From Butyrivibrio sp. WCD3002 (GTDB lineage: Bacteria > Bacillota > Clostridia > Lachnospirales > Lachnospiraceae), in contig NZ_AUJO01000002.1 in NCBI RefSeq assembly GCF_000424265.1, positions 231,289 through 295,288 on the forward strand: a stretch of DNA of 64,000 nt, written 5' to 3'. Every line of letters starts with the position of its first letter. Within the stretch, counting starts at the first letter, position 1. Positions 57,979 to 64,000 of the stretch are shown piece by piece. The notes below the pieces were generated by a model that saw nothing but the letters and a program-made list of their open reading frames with translations, was not told the origin of the DNA and did no database searches. The position numbers and the translations under genes were made by a program.

Positions 57979-59475
57979 TCATACTACCTTTGCAGCCGGT
58001 CTGCATCCGCCGCTGCCTCCGCCCTGGAAGTAACCGGGTTCCTGTGTAAGCCACCACTCCGTATAAGGATTGGATGCATGCTTTGAAAAATTCTTTATAA
58101 ACTCTATGGAATCCAGAGTTTCATCAATTCTTCTTGCGTAGTTTAAAGCTCCCTTGTAGCCGATACCGAACTGCTCATCTCCTATAAGAAGTGTGGGAAT
58201 TCCAAGCTTTGCTCCCCAAAGTGTCATGCCTCCGTGTCTTGCCATGATGAAATCAGGCTTACTTCTGATAAGAGCATTTACCAGCTCGCAGCTCTGCTTG
58301 TTGCAGACTCTGTAATCCTTTACATCACCGTAGGTTTTTACTGCATGAGCCAGAACATCCATATTTCTGTCGCCGCTGTCATATACGGGATCATGATGGA
58401 AAACGCTGGCTCCCACTACGTCAAATCCAAGCTCTCTAAGGAGATGGATAAGAGCCTGACCGTGGGCCGCTCCTGCTGTAACGTAAGCTCTCTTACCTTT
58501 GAAGCGTTCCTTAAGTTTGTCTATTTCCGGTACGTATTTTTCATGACCTTCTTTGATCAGCTCTTCCGCTACATCTTCTTTGCCGAGTACTTTTCCTAAC
58601 GCTCTGAGCCAACCGTCTGTGCCATCTATTCCGTATGCCGGAGGTGCTGTAATCTCAGGAACTCCGTATAACTGTGAGAGGCCAGCGCCCATATATGTCG
58701 AAAGGGAGGGACAAATATGAATTGTGGCTGCTGCCTCACTACAGTGTTCAAGCTCTTCTATAGAAGCAAAAGGCATAATGTACTGTGCTTCATATCCGAA
58801 CCTTTCAAAAATTTCATCAAATACGTGTCTTCCCCAGAAGTTAACCACGTTAATCTTCTTTGTCTTTTTGGTGGGAGGCTTTACAATTCCTCTAAGAACT
58901 GTGTGATAAGCCGCATCAAAGCCTGTTGTCCATACCTTTGATCTAAAGCCCTCACAGGAACAGGTTACAACCGGAATCCCAAGCTCCTTTGAAGCCTTGT
59001 CAGCAACTGACTCGATATCCTCACCTATGATTCCCGATGCACAGGAGGTTGTTATGAAAATCGCCCTGGGATGAATTCTTTCATAAGCGGTGTGGATTGT
59101 TTCCTCAAGCTTTTTTGTTGCTCCGAAAACCGTATCCTTTTCCTGAATATTGGTAGAAAAATATCTGCCTATATCTTCAGGTAAGTCTCTCTTTTCCTGT
59201 TCTACTCTGTAGGTAAAATTGAAATCTGAGAATTCCCCTGCACACCCGATAGGTGCATGATTTATTACCACTACATCCTTTATCATTGCCAGCTGACAAA
59301 ACGCCTGCTGAGCATTACAGCCAAGACACTGTGAAAATTTTCTCTTCGCATCCTTAAGACTGCCGTCTTCTGATCTTTGTACGATTTCTGAAGCAGGTCC
59401 CGTAAATGCATTTATAGTTCCAAGTCTTTTTTCACGTATCTGAACACTTGGCTCCAAAATGTTTATTGTAGACAT
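57979..59475 (-). CDS. Nitrogenase component 1-like alpha subunit (NifD/MarD-like)
   Basis: 498 residues, first gene of the operon. P-cluster-type cysteines: CLGC (50, 53; also Cys 60), PIGCAG (78) and TTSCASGIIGEDI (145). The cofactor Cys ligand of NifD (Cys275 in Azotobacter) corresponds to TIHICPSLSTYMG, Cys 255. The cofactor-ligating His (His442) falls in FGIGYKGALNYAR (436-448), where the aligned residue is Ile or another non-His. So a large Fe-S cofactor is likely but not with nitrogenase ligation. Best fit is a group IV nitrogenase-like enzyme, methylthio-alkane reductase (MarD) being the one with matching context. GGAGGAGAGG precedes the ATG. Confidence 0.9.
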   Translation of the reverse strand: MSTINILEPSVQIREKRLGTINAFTGPASEIVQRSEDGSLKDAKRKFSQCLGCNAQQAFCQLAMIKDVVVINHAPIGCAGEFSDFNFTYRVEQEKRDLPEDIGRYFSTNIQEKDTVFGATKKLEETIHTAYERIHPRAIFITTSCASGIIGEDIESVADKASKELGIPVVTCSCEGFRSKVWTTGFDAAYHTVLRGIVKPPTKKTKKINVVNFWGRHVFDEIFERFGYEAQYIMPFASIEELEHCSEAAATIHICPSLSTYMGAGLSQLYGVPEITAPPAYGIDGTDGWLRALGKVLGKEDVAEELIKEGHEKYVPEIDKLKERFKGKRAYVTAGAAHGQALIHLLRELGFDVVGASVFHHDPVYDSGDRNMDVLAHAVKTYGDVKDYRVCNKQSCELVNALIRSKPDFIMARHGGMTLWGAKLGIPTLLIGDEQFGIGYKGALNYARRIDETLDSIEFIKNFSKHASNPYTEWWLTQEPGYFQGGGSGGCRPAAKVV

Positions 59476-59557
59476 TTTTCCTCTCCTCCTACCTATCTGG
59501 TCACTTCAAAAGCGCCTCTCCTGTGCTGCTTATTTGTGCCGTTTGATATTGAAAGTG

Positions 59558-59587
59558 ATTATATCGACTATTTACCTACCTGTATAA
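59558..59587 (-). promoter_or_regulatory. Promoter of the nitrogenase-like operon
   Basis: Minus strand TTATAC (59587-59582), 18-base spacer, TATAAT (59563-59558), 83 bases before the D-like start. GTAGGTAAATA (59579-59569) sits 2 bases after the -35 and 5 before the -10, exactly as in the metY promoter. Confidence 0.7.
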
Positions 59588-59608
59588 TATGTGATTGTTA
59601 TAGAGAGC

Positions 59609-59625
59609 TATAGGTATTCCCTATA
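59609..59625. promoter_or_regulatory. LysR-type palindrome in the divergent control region
   Basis: TATAGG-TATTC-CCTATA, perfect 6-base arms, in the 336-base gap between the nitrogenase-like operon and the gamma-lyase gene. A half site TTATAGGGCATA recurs inside the rightward promoter. Spacing fits LysR-family binding; the two LysR genes at the ends of the island are candidates. Confidence 0.65.
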
Positions 59626-59704
59626 ATCTGCAACCTGTTAAAGGTTTTAGCTTGAAATAAGCAGAGATTATAAACAGCGATAACTTTTCCCTTTTGCAGA
59701 TTCG

Positions 59705-59734
59705 TTGACAGTTATAGGGCATAGAATGTATAAA
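59705..59734 (+). promoter_or_regulatory. Promoter of the gamma-lyase/cysK-like/lysR transcript
   Basis: TTGACA (59705-59710), 18-base spacer, TATAAA (59729-59734). Downstream, AACCGATAGGTT (59749-59760) is a perfect palindrome followed by AAATATG, resembling the GTAGGTAAATA(TG) motif of the two leftward promoters. Confidence 0.72.
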
Positions 59735-59811
59735 CTTATTAACTATTAAACCGATAGGTTAAATATGTAAAACGCATTTCGAAAAATAGTACTTAATGGA
59801 GGAGAAAAATT

Positions 59812-60960
59812 ATGAGCTATAAAATCGAGTCACTTTTAATTCACGGCGGTATTGATGGGGATGAAATAACAGGAGCGGTTAACGTACCGGTTTATCAGAC
59901 TTCTACATATAAGCAGGACGGCATTGGAGAAAACAGAGGCTGGGAATACTCAAGAACAGGTAATCCCACCAGAGCAGCACTTGAAAAGCTAATTGCAGAC
60001 CTTGAGCATGGTCAGTACGGTCTTGCATTTGCCTCAGGTCTTGCAGCTATAAATACAGTTCTTTCATTATTCAAATCAGGCGATAAGCTTATCGTTTCAG
60101 ATAATATCTATGGCGGAACTTTTAGAATTCTTGATAACGTATTCAAGAACTTCGGTATCACCTATGAAATCGTAAACACTTCAGATTTAGCGCAGATTGA
60201 GGCTGCAATCTCTCCGGAGGTAAAGGCTATCTATGTAGAGAGTCCCGCGAATCCTCTTCTCACAGTTACTGACATTAAAGCAGTTTCTGAGATTGCAAAA
60301 AAGAACGACAAGCTTCTTATAGTAGATAACACTTTCCTTACACCCTATCTTCAGAGGCCCATCGATCTTGGCGCTGACATTGTAATCCACAGCGGAACCA
60401 AGTACCTTGGTGGTCACAGCGACACAATTTCAGGCTTTGTAGTAGTAAATGACAAGGCCATCTCAGAAAGGCTCTACTATCTGCAAAATGCTATAGGCGG
60501 CGTTCTTGCTCCCTGGGACAGCTTCCTTATGATAAGAGGAATCAAAACCCTTGGCGTACGCATGGACAGACACGTTGCAAATGCACAGAAAATTGCCGAG
60601 TGGCTCGAAGAAAACGGCTATGTGGAGAAGGTATATTTCCCCGGTCTTAAATCAGATCCCGGATATGATGTTCAGAAGAAGCAGGCTGATGGCCCCGGAG
60701 CTATGATTTCCTTTGTTCTTAATAAAGGCTATGACTACAGGAAGTTTGTAAAGGCACTTAAGCTTGTAACTCTTGCTGAATCCCTTGGTGGCGTTGAATC
60801 TCTTGTATGCCACCCCGCTTCAATGACTCACGCAGCAATTCCCTATGAGATCAGACAGCAGGTAGGTATTGTCGATGAGCTCATCAGATTGTCAGTAGGT
60901 ATTGAAAATGTAGACGATATCATTGCCGATCTCAAGCAGGCAATTGAGGCATCAAAGTAA
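59812..60960 (+). CDS. Cystathionine gamma-lyase-type PLP enzyme (MccB/MetB family)
   Basis: 382 residues of the Cys/Met metabolism PLP family. YSRTGNPTRAALEKLIADLE (20 residues), ASGLAAINTVLSL, PLP Lys in VIHSGTKYLGGHSD (near 195) and C-terminal SLGGVESLVCHPASMTHAAI (20 residues) are clear. Cystathionine gamma-lyase, beta-lyase and gamma-synthase cannot be separated with certainty by eye. The adjacent CysK-type gene resembles the Bacillus mccA-mccB pair for methionine-to-cysteine conversion, so gamma-lyase is my first choice. GGAGGAG ribosome site; first gene of the rightward operon. Confidence 0.88.
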   Translation: MSYKIESLLIHGGIDGDEITGAVNVPVYQTSTYKQDGIGENRGWEYSRTGNPTRAALEKLIADLEHGQYGLAFASGLAAINTVLSLFKSGDKLIVSDNIYGGTFRILDNVFKNFGITYEIVNTSDLAQIEAAISPEVKAIYVESPANPLLTVTDIKAVSEIAKKNDKLLIVDNTFLTPYLQRPIDLGADIVIHSGTKYLGGHSDTISGFVVVNDKAISERLYYLQNAIGGVLAPWDSFLMIRGIKTLGVRMDRHVANAQKIAEWLEENGYVEKVYFPGLKSDPGYDVQKKQADGPGAMISFVLNKGYDYRKFVKALKLVTLAESLGGVESLVCHPASMTHAAIPYEIRQQVGIVDELIRLSVGIENVDDIIADLKQAIEASK

Positions 60961-61013
60961 TCATTGGCAGCAACTTAAAATATCAGTCAAAAAGTTTTCA
61001 GGAGGAGAAGACT

Positions 61014-61922
61014 ATGGAAGTATACATGAATGTTCATGAGCTTATAGGCAACACACCAATCATGAAACTCACTCATTTAGGCGTAAAAGAAGGCGTGAAT
61101 ATTTTTGCAAAGTTAGAGCTCTACAACCCTGCAGGAAGCGTAAAGGACAGAGTTGGACAGTACATGATAAAGGATGCAGAAAAGCGCGGAGTACTTAAAC
61201 CGGGTGGAACTATTGTTGATGCCACCGCAGGAAATACAGGAATCGGTATCGCCATCGCTGCACTTAATAAGGGCTATCGCATTATTTTTGCAGTACCTGA
61301 AAAATTCTCAGCAGAAAAGCTTAAGGTAATGGAGGCTCTTGGAGCAGAGATTGTCCACACACCAAGAGAAGACGGAATGCTCGGAGCAGACAGAAAAGCT
61401 GACGAGATTATTAAAAGCATTCCCGGTGCGATTTCGCTTAAGCAGTTCCAGAACCCTGCCAATCCTCTTGCTCACTACGAGACAACAGGTCCTGAAATCT
61501 ATCGTCAGATGGACGGTCAGATTGATTACTTTGTAGCAGGTGCAGGAAGTGGCGGAACCTTCTCAGGAATTACTAAATATCTTAAGGAACAAAATCCTGA
61601 TATAAAGGGCGTTCTTGCAGATCCTGTGGGTTCCATCATCGGTGGCGGCGAGCATGCTGACTATGATATCGAAGGCATAGGAAATGACTTTATTGCTGAT
61701 ACCATGGACATCACTCTTGTGGATAAGGTCATCAAGATAACTGATAAAGAGGCCTTTGAGACCTCAAGGAAACTGGCAAAACAGGAAGGCATTCTTGCAG
61801 GTTCATCATCAGGCGCTGCTCTCACAGCAGCTCTTAAGCTTGCAGAAGAAATAGATGAAGGTAATATTGTTACCGTATTTCCCGACAGAGGCGACAGATA
61901 TTTCAGCAAAGGACTTTTCTGA
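61014..61922 (+). CDS. CysK/cystathionine beta-synthase-type PLP enzyme (MccA-like)
   Basis: 302 residues. PLP Lys in [12 protein letters not shown], loop DATAGNTGIGIA, phosphate loop GAGSGGTFSGITKYL and C-terminal FPDRGDRYFSKGLF. The substrate loop reads TAGNTG, not TSGNTG as in CysK at 47375; this form occurs in O-acetylserine-dependent cystathionine beta-synthases such as Bacillus MccA. With the gamma-lyase 53 bases upstream it could run reverse transsulfuration (homocysteine to cystathionine to cysteine). A second plain cysteine synthase is the alternative. AGGAGGAG ribosome site. Confidence 0.88.
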   Translation: MEVYMNVHELIGNTPIMKLTHLGVKEGVNIFAKLELYNPAGSVKDRVGQYMIKDAEKRGVLKPGGTIVDATAGNTGIGIAIAALNKGYRIIFAVPEKFSAEKLKVMEALGAEIVHTPREDGMLGADRKADEIIKSIPGAISLKQFQNPANPLAHYETTGPEIYRQMDGQIDYFVAGAGSGGTFSGITKYLKEQNPDIKGVLADPVGSIIGGGEHADYDIEGIGNDFIADTMDITLVDKVIKITDKEAFETSRKLAKQEGILAGSSSGAALTAALKLAEEIDEGNIVTVFPDRGDRYFSKGLF

Positions 61923-61987
61923 TTTTCCTTGCAGGCTACAGCCGGAACAGTTAACCCATACATTTTGAATCGAGAGGCTATACTAAA

Positions 61988-62914
61988 TTGACACTCAACC
62001 AGTTATATTATGCCATTGCAATTTCAAAGGAAAACTCATTAAACGATGCTGCAAAAAAGCTTTTCATATCACAGCCCAGTCTTACCGGTGCTATGCATTC
62101 CCTGGAAAGCGAGCTAGGATTTGATATTTTTATAAGATCAAAGACCGGTGTGACTCTCACTTCAAAAGGTGAAGAGTTCATCGGTTATGCAAAATCCGTT
62201 GTTGAGCAGTACGATATTCTAAATGCCAAGTTCATCTCCAAACAAGGTGTGAAGCGGTCTTTCAGTGTCTCAACCCAGCATTACACCTTCGCTACGAATG
62301 CCTTTATTGAGCTTGTAAAAGAATATGGCTGTGATGAATATGAGTTTGAAATAAAGGAAACAAAAACCTATGACGTGATAAAGAACGTAAAAAATCAGAA
62401 CAGTGAACTTGGTATTTTATACCTGAATGATTTTAATGAAAAGGTTCTAAGCAAAGTGTTTTCCGAAGCAAATGTAACCTTCACTCCGCTTTTTGACTGC
62501 CACATCTACGCATATCTGAGCAAAGAAAATCCCCTGGCAAAAGAAAAGCTAAAGTCAGGTGACATGATCGAGCTCAGCGAACTGGATAAGTACCCTTGCC
62601 TTTCTTTTAATCAGGGGGAACATAATTCTGCATATTATTCTGAGGAAGTCCTCAGCACAAGGCACTACAACAGATCAATCAGAGCCAATGACCGGGCGAC
62701 CATGCTTAACCTGATAAAGGGTCTTAATGGCTACACCCTGTGCTCCGGTATTATCTGTGAAGACCTTAACGGTGATGACTACTGCGCCATCAAACTTAAC
62801 GTAAATGAAAAGATGACAATAGGATATATATCCAGAAAAAATGCCATCATAAGTGATATTGGAAAAATGTATATTGAAGAAATATCAAAATACAAAAACA
62901 ATATTTTAGAGTAA
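61988..62914 (+). CDS. LysR-family regulator (right copy)
   Basis: 308 residues, TTG start at 61988 with GAGAGG about 10 bases before; no ATG nearby fits the conserved N-terminus MTLNQLYYAIAISKENSLND (20 residues). HTH: DAAKKLFISQPSLTGAMHSL (20 residues). Effector domain about 90-300. Clearly paralogous to the left LysR along its whole length. Third gene of the rightward operon, so it may respond to the same sulfur signal that it controls. The effector is unknown; O-acetylserine or O-acetylhomoserine would be usual guesses. Confidence 0.92.
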   Translation: MTLNQLYYAIAISKENSLNDAAKKLFISQPSLTGAMHSLESELGFDIFIRSKTGVTLTSKGEEFIGYAKSVVEQYDILNAKFISKQGVKRSFSVSTQHYTFATNAFIELVKEYGCDEYEFEIKETKTYDVIKNVKNQNSELGILYLNDFNEKVLSKVFSEANVTFTPLFDCHIYAYLSKENPLAKEKLKSGDMIELSELDKYPCLSFNQGEHNSAYYSEEVLSTRHYNRSIRANDRATMLNLIKGLNGYTLCSGIICEDLNGDDYCAIKLNVNEKMTIGYISRKNAIISDIGKMYIEEISKYKNNILE

Positions 62915-63544
62915 GCAGTCCTCGCCGAATCTGACTTTTGCGTAGGCCTTTATGGCTTCCACGCACTTGGCGAAACCAAGCTTACCACTATCAAGACACA
63001 GATCGTAGTTCAGGGCATCCGTCCAGACTTTACCTGTATGATACTCGTAATAGTCTGCTCTTGCCTTGTCGATCTGGGCTATATATTTCTCTAAATCTTT
63101 TCCAGTAAGACTCTGAACCTTACCGGCTTCTCTCATGAGGAAATCATGATCTGCATGAACAAAAACTCTGAGTGCATTATTATAGTCCTTAAGGACAAAA
63201 TCCGCACATCTGCCCACTATAACACAGGGCTCACCCTTTTCAGCCAGATATTTGATTGCTTTAGCCTGATTACTGAAAATATTCTCATCTGATGTAAGAT
63301 CGGCATCACCGGGCTTTTTCAAGCTTCCGTCATATATGGTTGAAACAAGTTTACTCTTCCAGCTCCTTTTGACCTTCTCATCAGCATCTACAAAGTAGCT
63401 CTCATTAATGCCGCTAAGCTCAGAAGCGACCTTGGAAAGCTCCTTGTCATAATAGTGGATACCAAGCTCATCAGCCAGCATCTTTCCGACGGTTCTTCCG
63501 CCGCTTCCGTACTGTCTAGCAATAGTGATGACTATATTTCTCAT
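62906..63544 (-). CDS. Cytidylate kinase-like protein
   Basis: 212 residues of the cytidylate-kinase-like family (PF13189 type). N-terminal NIVITIARQYGSGGRTVGKM (20 residues) is a P-loop variant GSGGRTVG; GINESYF, IVGRCADFVL and the LID-type KARADYYEYHTGKVW follow. The family is widespread in Clostridia, often beside transporters; its substrate is unproven and true CMP kinase is encoded separately. Its end overlaps the converging LysR gene by 9 bases. It starts 22 bases after the livF stop on the same strand. Confidence 0.85.
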   Translation of the reverse strand: MRNIVITIARQYGSGGRTVGKMLADELGIHYYDKELSKVASELSGINESYFVDADEKVKRSWKSKLVSTIYDGSLKKPGDADLTSDENIFSNQAKAIKYLAEKGEPCVIVGRCADFVLKDYNNALRVFVHADHDFLMREAGKVQSLTGKDLEKYIAQIDKARADYYEYHTGKVWTDALNYDLCLDSGKLGFAKCVEAIKAYAKVRFGEDCLL

Positions 63545-63566
63545 ATGGAAATATCCTCCTGTTTAC

Positions 63567-64000
63567 TTACTCTCCAAGATAAGCCTTCTTTATGGATTCA
63601 TCATTCAAAAGATCACTTGCATTGCCTTCCTTAACAATGCTTCCTGTTTCAAGAACATAAGCCCTGTCAGCAATAGTAAGTGCTTTCTTTGCGTTCTGCT
63701 CAACCAGCAAAACCGTAACACCATCTTTATTTACTTCTTCAATAATGTCGAAAATCTCATTAACAAAAATAGGTGACAGTCCCATTGATGGCTCATCCAT
63801 TAATATTATATCAGGATGTGACATAAGTGCTCTACCCATTGCCAGCATTTGCTGCTCACCACCTGAAAGAGTACCTGAGATCTGATTTTTTCTCTCTTCC
63901 AGTCTGGGAAATCTCTTATATACCATCTCAAGTGTCTGCTGGAACTCTGCCGCATCATCTCTGGTATAGGCGCCCATCTTAAGATTCTGAAGAACAGTCA
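63567..64000 (-). CDS. livF: Branched-chain amino acid ABC transporter ATPase LivF, 5' end outside window
   Basis: C-terminal 144 codons of a LivF-type ATPase. TVLQNLKMGAYTRDD is the typical segment between Q-loop and signature, followed by LSGGEQQMLAMGRALMSHPD (20 residues), Walker B IILMDEPSMGLSP and switch LLVEQNAKKAL. The frame is open to the right edge. The rest of the liv operon should lie beyond the window. Takes up branched-chain amino acids or related compounds. Confidence 0.95.
   Translation of the reverse strand, partial: TVLQNLKMGAYTRDDAAEFQQTLEMVYKRFPRLEERKNQISGTLSGGEQQMLAMGRALMSHPDIILMDEPSMGLSPIFVNEIFDIIEEVNKDGVTVLLVEQNAKKALTIADRAYVLETGSIVKEGNASDLLNDESIKKAYLGE

Overview
The window looks like chromosomal DNA of a fibre-degrading gut or rumen Lachnospiraceae, most like Butyrivibrio or Pseudobutyrivibrio. 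The basis is moderate GC, strong GGAGG ribosome sites, many plant-glycan glycosidases (GH3, GH36, GH43, GH78), a GH3 enzyme with the inverted domain order known from Butyrivibrio and Ruminococcus, BspA-type leucine-rich surface proteins and a tryptophan T-box. This is inferred from gene content; no rRNA or tRNA gene is present.

Layout. 1-11.3 kb: chemoreceptor (cut by the edge), HelD-type helicase, GH3 beta-glucosidase, a tiny rubredoxin-like protein, and a leftward run mgsA, larE, carboxylesterase, GH43, GIY-YIG. 11.4-17.8 kb: a decaying rhamnoside-utilisation locus, with an intact GH78, a GH3 gene broken by an in-frame TAA, a GPH transporter lacking its middle, and epimerase and TetR fragments. 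18-21.2 kb: secreted transglutaminase-like protein and a complete ISLre2-family insertion sequence with a 9-bp target duplication. 21.2-31.8 kb: cysS, a ruined GGDEF/EAL gene, a DegV protein, GH36 with a TetR regulator, and trpBA under a Trp T-box. 32-33.9 kb: thioredoxin, ferredoxin and a polyferredoxin-like membrane protein, then an IS200-type element. 33.9-46.2 kb: secreted and lipid-anchored proteins, including a giant BspA-like LRR gene split by a frameshift, a caspase-fold-like protein, a second DegV protein and three lipoproteins.

46.2-62.9 kb is the most interesting part: a sulfur-metabolism island built around a nitrogenase-like operon. Leftward from 59.5 kb run NifD-like, NifK-like, NifH-like and NifB-like genes, then metN, metI, metQ. 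After a separate promoter come metY, an AhpD-like protein, an SDR oxidoreductase, cysK and a LysR regulator. Rightward from 59.8 kb run a cystathionine gamma-lyase-type enzyme, a second CysK-type enzyme and a second LysR regulator. Gene content and neighbourhood match a methylthio-alkane-reductase-like (MAR) system rather than nitrogen fixation. The proposed flow is: reductive release of methanethiol from organic thioethers, capture by MetY as methionine, then reverse transsulfuration to cysteine. metY is preceded by a 37-codon Met/Cys-rich leader peptide and a terminator whose 5' arm can instead pair with the leader, which looks like an undescribed ribosome-mediated attenuator. The metY and nitrogenase-like promoters carry the same 11-bp motif at the same place between -35 and -10.

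The right edge holds a cytidylate-kinase-like gene and a truncated livF.
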